Below are positions 1 to 11,496 of a stretch of DNA of 64,000 nucleotides, one piece after another. Origin of the DNA: Botrytis cinerea B05.10 (Eukaryota; Ascomycota; Leotiomycetes; Helotiales; Sclerotiniaceae). The notes beneath the pieces were generated by a model. That model saw only the letters and a program-made list of their open reading frames with translations. It did no database searches and was not told the origin of the DNA. The stretch lies in NCBI RefSeq assembly GCF_000143535.2, contig NC_037319.1, forward strand, positions 2,355,277-2,419,276. The letters run 5' to 3'. The translations under genes were made by a program, and so were the position numbers. Every line of letters starts with the position of its first letter. Position 1 is the stretch's first letter.

Positions 1-1333
1 AGGCGCGGCACCACTACACTGTAGCTCTGCTACCACATCGCTAGTCGCTGTACCGCTCCATGAAGCGAAAGTTATGTTGGAAAGGTTGAATAGTGAGGTA
101 TCGCAATTCCCAGTTGCAGAATTGTAGGATGTACACTGAGTTACGGCAATTATACCAGTATTATCATGAAGTGTGAAGTTGGTGAATGAAAGGTTGGTTG
201 CGTGGCCCAAACCGGCGCCTCCTCCGTTCGGAGGGTATCTGGAGTTGTTAGCGAGATTTGAAAGATTGAAGAAGTAGACTTACCCAGTGGATACTCCAGT
301 CCAGGTTTTCATGTAAACTCCATATCGCATGTTGTAAGAGCGAATATTACGAGCGGTGACGTTTTCAATTACTTCATATCTGTCCTCTGTGATGGAAGAA
401 ATGGTTAACAGGATCCACTTTATGATAGATATCTGGGAGAATTACGGTATTGACCAATACTCCCGATGGCTACGCCAAGCCCCGTGTAGAAATCACAGTC
501 TTCAATGAGAATATTGGTAGAATTGGCTTTCATAGAGATGGAATCATCACCATTGTCTACCGTCCAGCCACGGAAGGTGATATTATCCGCATAGATAGTA
601 TCAGCACCATCGGTCTATATATCCAAGATCAGTCTCCATATATCCATTTAAACACCCCAGTACACGGAATAACCCAAAAAATACTCACATTTAAACTACT
701 AAACTCAAACCCAACCGGTCTTACATCCGTAGAATTCACGTAAATATTCTCCAACAAAATATTCTTTGCGTGAATAAGAGTCATCGTCCACATCTGACTC
801 TGCACAAATCTTAAATTTTCAAATACACAATTCGTAACACCTGTATATGTAATCTGATGAGGCCTCCCCGGATAGTTATTCGTCCCATTGATGAATTCAT
901 ACCAAACCTCTCCATTTCCATTTAATGTTCCATAGCCATGACCATCCCAATGAACGTTCTCGCCTCCAAAAAGCCATGCACTACTTTGATTTTGATAACC
1001 TACAGGAAGAGAATTGTTTAGCCAATATGGAATGTTGGTATCCCACAGTAGTGTACCATGAAGATCAACTTTCACATTGGATAGACCAGTCGTGTTCATG
1101 ACGGTATGAATGTTGTAGGTTGCGTTTTTGAATACGACGGTCCCGTGGGTGGTGATTCCGTCGTTGTGGCCGCATTCTTCGAAGGCGCGAATTATTGCTG
1201 GTGCATCATCGCCGCCGTTGGCGTTGGCCTCTACGACGCATGTTTTCTCCTTAACAAGAGATACCGCAGTGGAAGAATAGGAGGATGCCAAAAGGGGGAA
1301 ACTTAATGCTGTGAGGAAGATTTGAGACAACAT
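1..1333 (-). CDS. GH28 family pectin-degrading exo-glycosidase, secreted (3' end outside window)
   Basis: Probable secreted glycoside hydrolase family 28 enzyme (exopolygalacturonase or rhamnogalacturonan/xylogalacturonan type) acting on plant pectin outside the cell. The start at 1333 gives a hydrophobic signal peptide (MLSQIFLTALSFPLLASSYS). Four exons read cleanly: 1333-689, 614-446, 386-284 and 238-1, with GT..AG introns and phases that join. Family signatures are visible: N-T-D-G across the first junction, a D-D pair in DNGDDSIS, then a G-S-I-G-Q stretch and Y-M-K-T-W-T-G, where endo-polygalacturonases have G-H-G and R-I-K. The usual catalytic-site histidine is absent (GLGVAIGS), as in some exo-acting and rhamnogalacturonan-acting GH28 members, so substrate specificity is open. 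Several N-glycosylation sites are present. The last exon continues past base 1. Confidence 0.9.
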
Positions 1334-2273
1334 TTTTGTACTGTGTGAAAAGAATGCACCATGATAGACATTACATGACAAGTCTGAGTGTAACTTATGT
1401 AGCTTCAACGAGACTTCGGTACAATTCTACCCCGTAATGGGGACATTTAAGATTTTCAAGTATTGGAAGTCCGGTGGCAGGTATATGCGGAGAATTGCGG
1501 GGTAATTGTGGCGATCCATGACTTTATTGACCCAGGTACGATGCACGTTTACGAGATGTATTGATGATCGTCCGAGGGGGAGAAATTTTGTTGAATTCAC
1601 GACTGTGATAGAATGCGAAGAATAGCTGGCGATACGAGTCGCCTTGCAAGAGCCATGTGCTACTTCAACTCTTGGACGAACAGATATTGCTAGCTGGTAT
1701 AGTCTGGATACTGGGCGGTATGAAAAACAAGTCTCGCTGTCGACCATCGTTGTGTCTTTTCGGTGAAAATGGATATGGAGCATCTCATGGACCTCCACGT
1801 CATAGACAGGGTGCATCTCAATAATCGGGACCATGCAAGCTTGCTGCGTTCCACGTCGCCCCCATCTTTCCCATGCACGCACTAAACAAAGAAAGCTTCG
1901 GCAATTGATGGCGTGCCTGACGTGCCGAATAAATGCCGGGCAAATCCCCTGCTTCGAACACAACCTTTTGTTGCTGGTTATTCCATCGACAGTATCATCT
2001 GATTTGAGATACCGTTTTCTATCGGTGCTTGATACAACTATATATGAACGTCATTTTCAAAATTCGCACTCCAGTTTTCAGCATCCTGATATTTTGAAAA
2101 CGCACCCTCCCTTTTAAAGAATACGGGATATCATATAGAAAAGAAGCAAACCACCAAAATTGGTCTGTACGGATTCTCTTGCAGCACTTTCGAATTGGAA
2201 ATTTCAAAACAAACTCCTATATATGCACCACTTTTCATAGAGAAACGATTCGACTAACAAGCACGGGTTATAT
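1334..2273. other. Intergenic, no supported gene
   Basis: Several short open frames lie on the minus strand (longest about 178 codons from 1963), but none shows a family motif, sensible splice signals or a convincing start. It may contain decayed coding DNA next to the monooxygenase pseudogene. Confidence 0.4.
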
Positions 2274-3560
2274 TTACCGGCGGTCCCTATCGAGGTATTC
2301 CTTCCATACTTTGCCCAAATCACATGGCTTGAATGGCTCGAAGAGATCTCTCCACCAACTTTTTTCGATGAGCGGTGAGGCCAATATCGTTGAGCAACTT
2401 ATCGACATATGGAACACTGCCGAAAGCAGCAAAGTTTGCACGTTCACCATATGAGAGATACTCAACCTACACCAAGAAACTCCGTCCGCAATTCCCTTTT
2501 CTCTTTCTTCGATTGAAGGTAGAATGATTCTTTTATGAAAGTAAGCTACCACCCACATTGATTGAACTTCTGCAGCAAACATTTGATTACCTGCCATAAT
2601 ATGGTTCATGAAAAGAATCCAATCGTCGCTCACTGGTGCGATTTCATTGTATAATCGGTATGGAGTTACGTCAATACTCTGGTGAACATGGTTGGGAATA
2701 TTTGCTAGGAGTGGATGTTTCCTCCTCAGTATTTCGTCGGCTTCCATGGTAAGAGGCTTCCATTTTGCTGTTACCTCGTGTGGATCACTTTCATCATTGT
2801 GAGGTAGATGGAATTTCAGAAGGAGATCAGCATCACAAAATTCAATTCCGAGTTTTCAATCCGTCCCACATAGAACTGCATCGCAAGGGAAATGAGAACC
2901 ATCTTGAAGGTACAGTGTCTTATTGTTAAGTACCTTCACCTCGTCACGATATGTAGTAATATCCTCGATGTGCAAGAAATGGAACTGAATCTAAGGTGGT
3001 GTGATAAGAATAATGTTGACTTATTCTGTGTTATATTTCAACTTTTTGAAGCCTTTAGTATTCTTCATGCATCATAATTTTCCTTTTTGCACACCGCAGT
3101 TTCCAAGGCAGAAAAGATTCATGTTATAGTTGCTACACCTCTTAACGCACTGCGAGGAAACCATTTATCTTGGTTAAAGAGGGAAGGCTGGAAAGTCCAC
3201 ATACTTCTTGATTGGGCCGCCTCCACGCCATTTTTGTGAGGAGTCTTCAGGCCCATAGGAGCAAGAACCCCAGAACCAGTACCCGTCCTTTGAACGATAT
3301 AGGAGACTGTCTTCCCAAACGCAGTGCTTCATGAATCATATCAGCCGAAGACTTCCCAGCGCCAAGCACTGCAATGTGTTCGATGTCTTCACGGGCGATG
3401 ACATTTGATTCTCCAAATTGTTCAGAGTGTAGTACAATTTTCCCAAAGATTTCTTACCATTTAATTCTGACATGTTTGGCAGAGAGTCGTCATTATTTGC
3501 AATCAATGACTTGCTGGTAACAAACGCTATGAAGTATTGTGAGAGTCACCGCAGGATATA
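2274..3560 (-). pseudogene. Flavin-containing monooxygenase, frame-broken
   Basis: Remains of a fungal flavin-containing (dimethylaniline-type) monooxygenase. On the minus strand the order matches the family: a P-N-M-S-E-L-N-G segment near 3470, the FMO signature region G-K-I-V-L-H-S-E-Q-F near 3418-3446, the NADPH-binding V-L-G-A-G-K-S-S near 3345-3368, T-G-T-G-S-G-V-L-A-P-M-G-L-K-T-P near 3250, and a C-terminal part (2747-2274) containing A-G-N-Q-M-F-A-A-E-V-Q. The reading frame changes near 3449, 3316, 2455 and 2365, at short G or A runs, so no single protein can be made. No N-terminal FAD-binding part is convincing upstream. Intact relatives are about 500-600 residues. Unlisted introns could explain one of the breaks, but not all four. 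Confidence 0.72.
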
Positions 3561-5383
3561 AAACAGGTGCTTATGGTTTTCAGTTCCGCAAACCGAATAT
3601 TGATTCATTAAGTGTTGCGCGAATTCCCACACATATGCACATTCCTCGGCCATTGTGCACTGCTGGCTGATGAAGTACTATCTTTCAAGATCGAAAGACT
3701 GGTAAAAACATCACAATGTGTCATAAACCTAGTACCAAGAGGCTTTGCAGCTATCTCCATGGCTTTTACTTTCCTAGCACCAAGGATCGCGGCGCCGATT
3801 CCAGCCACAGCGAAAGAGAAGTTCCTGTAGATGGATATCCGGAATCATAATCACATGTGTTACCATTGTGTTCTTTTTCTTGCTATTCAATGGGCTCTGT
3901 TGGAGAACAATGGGAAATCTCAGACGCCATTGGAATGTCGATTGGAACTGCGACCTTTGCCGTTGCTTTGCTCTGGATCAATAATATCAAGGAGAGCGAG
4001 CGCTAATCATGCAAAGCTTCGTGATCATCTTACTATTCTTGTTCGTGCCATATTTCGGCTCTTTTACGTCAAATATCTTGATACGTGAAATCAAGAAGAC
4101 TAACATTCCTTCTTAGAATTTCTGGATCTTTCAACCTCTCCTTTCATTATTTGTTATTGTATTTTCAAGCTGCCAAGAAGTTTCAGCTATATATTCCGGT
4201 ACCTGTCTTAGTAATAATAGTAGCATGATGACGGAAAACTGGTTGATGTGATTGCAAGAAAGTGGGGCAATATTTTTAGGATGGAGAAGGTGGGTATGTG
4301 GAGATGATTTGCGATTTGGGAGCATCAGAAGCGATTGATGAATTTTTGCAGTGAAATTCTTCACCTTATCTGTACTATTCGGGATATTAATGGGTGATGG
4401 TAGCAGTATAATACACATAACGAACGTCCTTTGTGGACTGGTTTGTGGATAAGTGTCGATTCATTTTGAACTTAAGAGCTCAAGGGGAGCCACGAATAAT
4501 ATAGATCCAAGTGATGGCTCCTATAATCAATACGGCAGAGCAAGCAAGACAGCTTCCAAAGATTAATTCCTTGGATCCTAAGCAGAAGAGGACGACCGGA
4601 TGGTACCTCCTCATAGGTTATATTACATGCGATTTGATACTACTAGCAGGTTTTTACTGATCACGGCTAATCACTATTTAAAGCGTGCAATTTTATAAAT
4701 AGAAAGTCATGATGGAAATCACGAACTCGGTATCCGTTATAAAGTCTTAACAGTTGTTCAAGGATGACTGACATCAATAGTGGACCTGGACATTGGAAAA
4801 TTATACGAATTGAAATCTTCCACACATCTGCCCTGTTACCAATGCATATCGCATACAATATACAGGCTTTATCTTTTCTTGTTTATTTCAAGGTCCACGA
4901 AAGGAATAGTTGTCTCTAGGGTCAACCGCTGGTTTATTACAGATCTTACCGGGGTGCAGACTTCAACAGCTGAACTTCATGGATAGCGCGATTCGTTTCG
5001 AAGCAAATCAAAATCAATGAGACGTATTTAAGAAATATACCTATGTACAAAGGTCACATCAGTATTCCTTGTGTATTTTGTGCCAGGTCAAAGAAATTTC
5101 CACACGGGCTCGCGTAGACACGTCAAAGATAACGTTAGCATTTCCAGGGTTCCGGTCCACAATATCCGTCTAAATTGTGATTCCGGTCAAGTTGACCTGC
5201 CAGTTTGGTTACTCTTGTAGTCTCTGAAGAACAAGGTCTGATAGAATCTTCTTAGATCAAGTGATCATCAAATCCCCCAAGGCCGCTTGTTCGTTACTCG
5301 AATATGCTCAGGATTCTTTTCACATCTCTGGCGAAAAGTGAAGCTTTTTGGGGAGAAATTTATTGTGTATCAAAAAATTCCCG
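3561..5383. other. Intergenic, no supported gene
   Basis: No coding region with a recognisable motif was found on either strand. A minus-strand frame at 3608-3830 contains a glycine-rich A-V-A-G-I-G-A-A stretch that could be a decayed dinucleotide-binding N-terminus of the neighbouring monooxygenase, but the match is too weak to call. No kexin-repeat precursor peptide is visible. Confidence 0.35.
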
Positions 5384-6165
5384 ATGGATCTTTGTGTAGT
5401 CATCAAAAGGAGTCAATATAGCATTCTTTCGGACAAAGACTTAATCTCATCTAGCCGCGGTGGAAGTCTTTTTACAGGACCATCGAGTTTGTCAAAAAGT
5501 ATATTGATCACCGTCTTAACACTGCTGGCGTCTATCATCTCAGGAAATAGTGGTTATGTTATTGGAAAACATTGGGCAATAGAAGGAAACTAAAGTTTAA
5601 TACATTGTAAGCTGATTTATATGTACTCCCAAGTATACGCTTAGCATTAATTCCAGGCTAGTTATCAGTGTCCCCGTCACTTTCGAATATGAATTCAACT
5701 TTGCTGAAGCCCCTTCAAACCTCACAAACCAACGATGGGACTCTTTTTTCCCAATGAATGGTGGCTTCTTTGAACACCCCCATGTTGGACCTAATCATGT
5801 CGTTTTTGCTGTCTTTCATCAGCTTCACTGCCTGGTAAGTGACTCTAAATTTGTGAATGTATAGTTCATAGCCAAGAATAACTCTGAATGCTTGAAATTA
5901 GGACGGAATCCACAACGCCTATTGGCTTGTTCGCAATGGGAGCCATTCAGAGGGAGGCCATTCCAAGCATGCTGGGTATTCAGCAGATACTCATATTCGT
6001 CATTGCCTAGAGTGTCTTCGGCAAAGTATTATGTGCGCAGCTGACACGACAATCGAGCCTGCGGAAAAAGCATCAGAGGGCAAGGCTGGCGTACGAGGAT
6101 TTGGTTCTCAACACACGTGTAAAGATTTCCATCAATTAGTGGAATGGACTTCTCGATGGGAATGA
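5384..6165 (+). CDS. UstYa-like protein (DUF3328), N-terminal exon uncertain
   Basis: UstYa-like proteins are membrane-anchored oxidases of fungal natural-product pathways, including RiPP (ustiloxin, cyclochlorotine) clusters. A first exon from ATG 5384 encodes a short cytosolic part and one membrane segment (SILITVLTLLASIISG...), as in this family. The core exon ending at 5834 reads E-F-N-F-A-E-A-P-S-N then H-V-V-F-A-V-F-H-Q-L-H-C-L. A 67 bp intron (5835-5901) follows. The last exon, 5902-6165, holds Y-W-L-V-R, H-I-R-H-C-L-E-C-L-R-Q-S-I-M-C, A-D-T-T-I-E and H-T-C-K-D-F. Both H-x-x-H-C motifs are intact. The join between the first exon and the core is not resolved: the first frame stops at 5593, before the best donor at about 5608, so the gene may be broken there. 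It lies 1.8 kb from the decayed monooxygenase. Confidence 0.75.
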
Positions 6166-6222
6166 CCAGTCGGATAGATTAAGTCAATGTTTCAGATACG
6201 CACAAACTATGTTTCCTTCCGC

Positions 6223-7251
6223 CTAGACTTCCGTGGGACACATTAGAAACTCGTGTTTCTCAGCAGTTCTAATGCTGTCATTACATTTTCTTCTTCTGAC
6301 ACTTAGAAGCAGCATAATTCCTTGACCGACTGCCAAGATAGCAGTATTGACACAAGCCCATGCCATCCAAGGGTACTATCCCATGAACATTGCTGACTGC
6401 GATCCAGGCTTCCATAAAGCGTGGGGTCGAACCAATTTCAATGGCCATGAAATGGTAAGAAGGAGAAACATGAATAATTGGATACTGAGAAAGAACCCAT
6501 AGAAACCGCAAGATACACCTTCTTAGTAGTTGGGCTGATTGATGCAGAAGGTAGATAAATGACCATAGCAAAACATCAAAAAATTTAGCTTGATCTATAA
6601 AAGATTATAAAATTTATCTTCTAAGTAACATACAAGAACATTGTACAAGCCCACTGAACCAGAACCTGGGAGATATAAAACCAATCACGATAAAAGGGTC
6701 GTATCAGATTGCCGTATCGCATATCTGGTGTCGAATTGAAGAGATAGTACATGGAAATAGTTTGTACCTGAGTCATTAATGTGATGATGAAAACGCTTGC
6801 GCCTGAGAAGCAAGTTAATGAGCCCAAGGTGAGCGTGAGCCGATGCAAAAGAACGCAAGAAATGAATGTCGAGACAACCAGGAGCCTAGAAGTAGAATGA
6901 GCAACGTATTAGCTAGTGATCTAACATGGAAGCTTTGGATTAAACTCACAAAATGTAATTGTGTGAACGATGCGGATGACTTCAATTCAATTACCACTGT
7001 AATATAGCTACTGTATTAAAGCCCTAAGCGAATGCGAAAGAGACTAGCTCTTTCAGTAAGTCTTTATAAGACTTACTGCTTTCCATACGTAACTAGCTCT
7101 TCAGATAGAATACAATTAGACATACAGGACCTACGCAATTCGTGGGTGCTACGTCTTCCGTATCTTTATTGTACCAACAGTGATAATCTGGGGCAGCCAT
7201 GATTCCCATCATTTTGGGGACAGAAAACAGATCAAAGGATGTAGAGTTCAT
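6223..7251 (-). pseudogene. Multi-exon integral membrane protein, probably decayed
   Basis: Several minus-strand segments read as parts of one membrane protein of unknown family. They are a start M-N-S-T-S-F-D-L-F-S-V-P-K-M near 7251, a segment at about 6888-6640 with two hydrophobic helices (LLVVSTFISCVLLHRL and ASVFIITLMTQ) and Y-R-D-W-F-Y-I-S-Q, and a tail at about 6480-6223 with W-M-A-W-A-C-V-N-T-A-I-L-A-V-G-Q. Donor and acceptor sites exist between them, for example an acceptor near 6890 and a donor near 6635. The phases do not all join, and an in-frame TAG at 6378-6376 interrupts the tail. That points to decay or to exons that were not resolved. Confidence 0.42.
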
Positions 7252-8198
7252 CAAATTAAATGTAAGATTACGTGAGAATCTGGACAAGATTTCAATATAG
7301 AGGTTGTCTTTTTGTGTGTGATTTTTTTCCTGATCAAGATGAAGGCGATAAAATGATTACAAACGATAACTGAGAAGTATTAAGATATAAGTAATGTTAC
7401 TCAGCCGTAGGACATGGTTGTGGCAGCCTTGCATATTCTCAAGTGAATACAATGATCAACCAACGATACTTTTATACTCATCATCCAGATTCTCTAAAGT
7501 ACTGATTTGTGTCGTGATATTGATGATCATACAGAAGGAGCTGTATCGGCTAGCGCAGGCGCTAGCTCCTACCTATAAATGTAAATAGCTTTACATAGTA
7601 AATGTTTAAGAACGATTACAACCATAATATACTAAAGTACTTTACACTTATCAACCAAGTTGATACCAACAATTTGGGAATGAGAACTATTATTATTCAT
7701 CAATGATATGGATGTCATTAGAGAAGAAAATAGACGGCAATTTGACGTGGACCTTGACTGTGTACAGAGCTACACCTTCTCTTGCTCATCTTGCTCACAT
7801 AAATTCCTCATTCTCTTCGATCATATTGATTTTCAGGTCAAAACCTAGTGCATTTTTGTAACCTTCTTTTTCCAAAAATCTGAAAGGCAGTATGAAAAAT
7901 TAATCCAATCAAGTAACACTCATGACCCTTAAGCAAATTATTATCTAATTATGAATGTCCTGCATGTTGTCTAAGAGGTGAGAGATTCAGTGGGGCATTC
8001 AAAATATAGCCGGTCAAGATCGGCCCACCCTGGACCCTACATGCCCCCTTTCCGAAGCCGAGAGATCTTATCGGTGGATCCACTCCGAGATATCAAGAAG
8101 AAAAAAAACTTTCACAAAACTTGATAATCAAGTTGGCTATTCATCCACACCTTCTGCCGAAGTTGTCTTGATAATTTCCTTCTGATGTAGAAGATTTC
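7252..8198. other. Intergenic, no supported gene
   Basis: Only short, stop-rich frames. A GC-richer patch at about 8010-8090 stands out against its AT-rich surroundings but shows no ORF or RNA fold that can be named. Confidence 0.4.
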
Positions 8199-8203
8199 AA
8201 AAA
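8199..8203 (-). terminator. Pol III T-run terminator of tRNA-Met
   Basis: On the minus strand a TTTTT run starts 17 bases after the tRNA 3' end, the usual RNA polymerase III stop signal. Confidence 0.65.
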
Positions 8204-8219
8204 GAATATTATTACACAT

Positions 8220-8291
8220 TAGCAAGTCCCAGTTTCGATCTGGGGACCTCCGGGTTATGAGCCCGGCGCGCTTCCACTGCGCCAACTTGCT
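8220..8291 (-). tRNA. tRNA-Met (CAT), elongator type
   Basis: A 72-base cloverleaf on the minus strand. The 5' arm AGCAAGT (8291-8285) pairs with ACTTGCT at 8227-8221, with discriminator A at 8220. The anticodon loop CTCATAA is closed by GGG/CCC, with CAT at 8259-8257. The T arm carries the GATCGAAAC B-box-like core and the D arm carries the A box TGGCGCAGTGG. There is no intron. The acceptor sequence is not the A-G-C start and A1-U72 pattern of eukaryotic initiators, so the elongator is preferred. Confidence 0.93.
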
Positions 8292-8753
8292 TAACATTTG
8301 ATATAAGTAGCACTAAATTTATAATATATATTCCATTGTTTCAAGCGGACTGACTATAGAAGTAAGTGGTCACAACTGAAGGAGGGTCAGAAATTTTTTC
8401 ATTGGGGTTAATAAGTAGGAAGGAGGGTCACTATTCGGGATGATTTCGGGATGATTTCGGGATGACTTTTAGGTTTTGATTACTCAGTGGCTTTGATGAC
8501 AAACATTATGTGGGAGTCGTGCTGAAACTCAATGTTATGTGTTTTCATTCTTACTAATTTTAACAACATCAATACCATCTCCTACGCAGAACAGGATGGT
8601 ATTTTACGCATCAAATCCTCGTGTAAACGCCACAATCCAATTTTGCTCTCCAAGAAAATAAAGTATTATCAAACATGCTAACACATTTTTCACTCCACGC
8701 CGTTTGATGAGTGATTCAAGACCAACTCATTTATTCATTTGCTCATGAATAAC
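8292..8753. other. Intergenic, no gene seen
   Basis: AT-rich spacer between the tRNA and the 3' end of the LysM gene. It includes a short triplicate of GGATGATTTC-like words near 8437-8465. Confidence 0.45.
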
Positions 8754-9437
8754 TTAAGAGATAATAGTGATATTATCCGAAAGTGGCTTGCAGTTCATTG
8801 GAATAGTAAGAACGGGCGATAAAGATTCAATCGACGAACTGTAGCGATAACCAGTGTTGAATCCAAACAGTTGACCAACAGTTGAATTGTATTTTTCAGC
8901 CAGATCTTTATAGACACCATAAGTGAACTGAAGTGGTTGAACAGAACACTCGGAAGGGCTACATTGAGGTAATTTCATTCCAGTCCCAGCGGTAATGATT
9001 TCATCGACAGATGAAACACCGAGCATGGAAATAACATCGGCTGAGATGGCAGAAACATCGATGTTGAATTTCATGGCGATTTTGGTGACGGTATCATTAC
9101 GCACAGTAGTGTACGTATGGGGGCCCCCATAAAGACATGAAGTTGTGTCTTCTGAGGCAGTAAGAAGACAGGATTCATTATCTGGATTACAAACTTCGGC
9201 GGGAATGATCAACACGAAGCCGGTATCGATGTATTCAGCATCTGGCATTCTGCTAGCGCGAGCAATATCACAGACTCCACGATTGGTAGCGGCAGCAATG
9301 CTGAAGATAGTGTCGCTCTCTGTAACAGTCCAAGTGGAAGCAGTGGTGTTGAGACTTGCGGTGCTACAGTTTGTGTCTTGGGCCAAGGCAATGGATGCCA
9401 AACCAGATAAGAGGAGGTTGACTTGAGTGATCTTCAT
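8754..9437 (-). CDS. Secreted LysM-domain protein (effector-like)
   Basis: An intron-less gene for a 227-residue secreted protein. Residues 1-19 (MKITQVNLLLSGLASIALA) form a signal peptide. Three LysM-like units follow. The first is at about 33-82 (T-W-T-V-T-E-S-D-T-I-F-S-I-A ... V-L-I-I-P). The second is at about 107-159 (Y-T-T-V-R-N-D-T-V-T-K-I-A ... M-K-L-P). The third is at about 170-218 (Y-G-V-Y-K-D-L-A-E-K-Y ... L-T-I-P) and is less canonical. Paired cysteines flank the units. LysM modules bind chitin or related N-acetylglucosamine polymers. In plant pathogens such proteins can mask chitin from host receptors, but the role here is inferred. There is no membrane anchor or catalytic domain. 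Confidence 0.9.
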   Translation of the reverse strand: MKITQVNLLLSGLASIALAQDTNCSTASLNTTASTWTVTESDTIFSIAAATNRGVCDIARASRMPDAEYIDTGFVLIIPAEVCNPDNESCLLTASEDTTSCLYGGPHTYTTVRNDTVTKIAMKFNIDVSAISADVISMLGVSSVDEIITAGTGMKLPQCSPSECSVQPLQFTYGVYKDLAEKYNSTVGQLFGFNTGYRYSSSIESLSPVLTIPMNCKPLSDNITIIS

Positions 9438-10508
9438 TATGATTATTGAAGACGATGGACAGGAGCTTGAGATGGAGTATGTATAAGAAGAGACGATTTA
9501 ATTAACAGCTGGGTGAAGTGATGAAAAATCGGGAGCAATTGAAACTTTTTATAGCTGGAACATTAGCCCATGTATATAGACTGACTGTCTCGATATTGAG
9601 GCGTATTATAATTTGCAAGTGCCGTGTCTACTAAATGCGGTATCGAGGATTAAATGGGGGTGTTGTGGATATCCCGCGGTCAACGAATGTAGATTATTGA
9701 ATGACGTTTGCATTCCCAAGGGTAGGGGTGCGATAAATTGATCTGTCAAGACCATAGCCGATTTTCTCTGCTTCCTCTCGAATTCTCGTAGTTTAGTTTT
9801 CAATTAACACAGCACATGTAGTGCGTATACCCTTGCTACATATGCTTGTATACATCAAAGATATCTATGTATCCAAGCACAAAATAAACAATCAAAGTCT
9901 GTGCCCGCTGAAACAACAAAAAATCGGACATTTCAAATGTACCGAGACACTGCTTTCATTGAACGGGTACGCCCGACAGATAATCCACAAGGGACCTTGA
10001 GGTCAACTCACAGTCGAGTCATCGTAATGCATTATGAGTTTAAAGTATAAGACAAGCATTTGAAAGTTCCGCGCGAGAATGATTGTGGGTCACCCCGCAA
10101 TCATTGCTTTAAGAATTGGGGTGTCTCGGTACCGAAATTCTTGGCTGAACGCATCAGGAAACAAAGCTGTCTGATCTTAATAATTGAAGACTTGTGTACG
10201 AATGCAAGTATCGGTGATTAGCTGCAAAAACTAATTCCCATACCACTCCAAAACATTTTCTTGACAAGCAAATAACCGTGTAACTTCCTACATAGGGACT
10301 TTATCGATATCTCCGTGATCTTTTCGGACAATGGTCGGTGCGAATATATTTCACATACGAGGAATTGACTATTGATTGAAAGTATACACAATTAATGTAT
10401 TAGATACACGTTTATTGCATCCTATGGTGAATCGATAGTAAATTATACATAGTCAATAATACATGCATTCCACTATACTTCCTGAATTGTGAACATTGCA
10501 TTCTCTTA
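9438..10508. other. Intergenic, short inverted repeats
   Basis: This includes the promoter side of the LysM gene. No coding region. Two small inverted repeats lie close together: AATGATTG/CAATCATT around 10078-10105 and AAGAATT/AATTCTT around 10111-10142. Confidence 0.4.
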
Positions 10509-11153
10509 TTACTTCCCCCATGTCATACCCAATCTCTGCCAAAAAGCGAACCAACTCCCTGCCTCGACATTGCCAATTGCAGATTGCCACCCAGCGGCAA
10601 AAGAGCCTACGGTGAGAAAGTATTAGAACGTAACTTAACAAGCGATCAATGTATGTAACATACCTTCAAGGGGTCCATCTAAAGTAAATCCAAGTGCGTG
10701 AACCGCCCAAGGTGCAGCATACATGAGCAGACCAAGAACAAGGAGTGTAAGCGCAATAGATGTAAGAACAGGATGGTTGCGAACAAACTCGTCGACGGTA
10801 CCCTTGGCTTTGTCGAATGCCTCCTTGACGGCTCCAGTGAGATTCGCACTTTGCCCTTCCTTGATTAAAGATTCCAATCGCTTGAGCAGAATTTTAGCAA
10901 GCCCTTCGTACCAGAGACCATCGGCATGTACCAGCCCGCTGTCTTTGACGATATTCTTAAGACGAGTTTCGAGGTCGTCGCCTAACTTCTCGGAAGTAAG
11001 TAATAATGAGAGGAGGGCTTCGGCAGTCTCTATCTCTGTTGCATTGGTATTGATTAAAAGCAGTTTATTGTCATATATGGCCAAAGATGTCGTATCTTCA
11101 TGATAGTTATTCGAGCCGAAGAGGCAATCGACGATCGCTTTGTACATATCCAT
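10509..11153 (-). CDS. IFI6/IFI27-like small membrane protein
   Basis: Two exons, 11153-10664 and 10606-10509, joined over a 57 bp GTATGT..TAG intron, give 195 residues. The C-terminal third has a hydrophobic helix (TSIALTLLVLGLLMYAAPWAV) followed by L-G-F-T-L-D-G-P-L-E-G-S-F-A-A-G-W-Q-S and G-N-V-E-A-G-S-W-F-A-F-W-Q-R-L-G. This matches the glycine-rich GP..GS.AA.WQS..G.V..GS.FA..QS.G pattern of the interferon-alpha-inducible 6-16/ISG12 family (Pfam Ifi-6-16), which is widespread in fungi with unknown function. In animals the family is mitochondrial or ER-associated and linked to cell death. The N-terminal 120 residues are soluble, helical and without a known motif. The intron falls inside the family motif, which supports the splice. 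Confidence 0.83.
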
Positions 11154-11496
11154 TGTTATACTCAGTCTTTTGCAACGCAGATTTCTGAAGCAACCTAGAT
11201 GATATATTGCGTCGCCTTATTCCAATGGAAGTCAATTACTGTATGGAAGATAAAAGTCGACGGATGGAGAAGGAAGAAGAGGAGGCAAGGAAGAGAAAGC
11301 TGTTTACAAGAGGCGATCTTCTACCCCGCACTTCAAGCTCGGATCACTAGTTTGAGAAGCTCTTACGTGAATCTGTATTCTATCACACTCCCTGTGGTGG
11401 CAAAGTTGATATTTTAAAAAGACTTTTTCAGTATAAGTCATTATAAAATTATTGAAGATTTTCTTGTACTAATGAAGTGGCCGCTTCGTCAATCAC
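11154..11496. other. Intergenic, no gene seen
   Basis: Promoter side of the IFI6-like gene. The plus-strand frame at 11199-11417 is not convincing. Confidence 0.4.

Noticed and set aside
1427..1963. 178-codon minus-strand ORF near the GH28 gene
   Set aside because: Looked for a zinc-cluster or hydrolase pattern; the cysteine spacing does not fit and there is no splice support.
3608..3830. Possible dinucleotide-binding N-terminus of the monooxygenase
   Set aside because: The A-V-A-G-I-G-A-A stretch is followed by sequence that does not match the family, and the distance and frame are not convincing.
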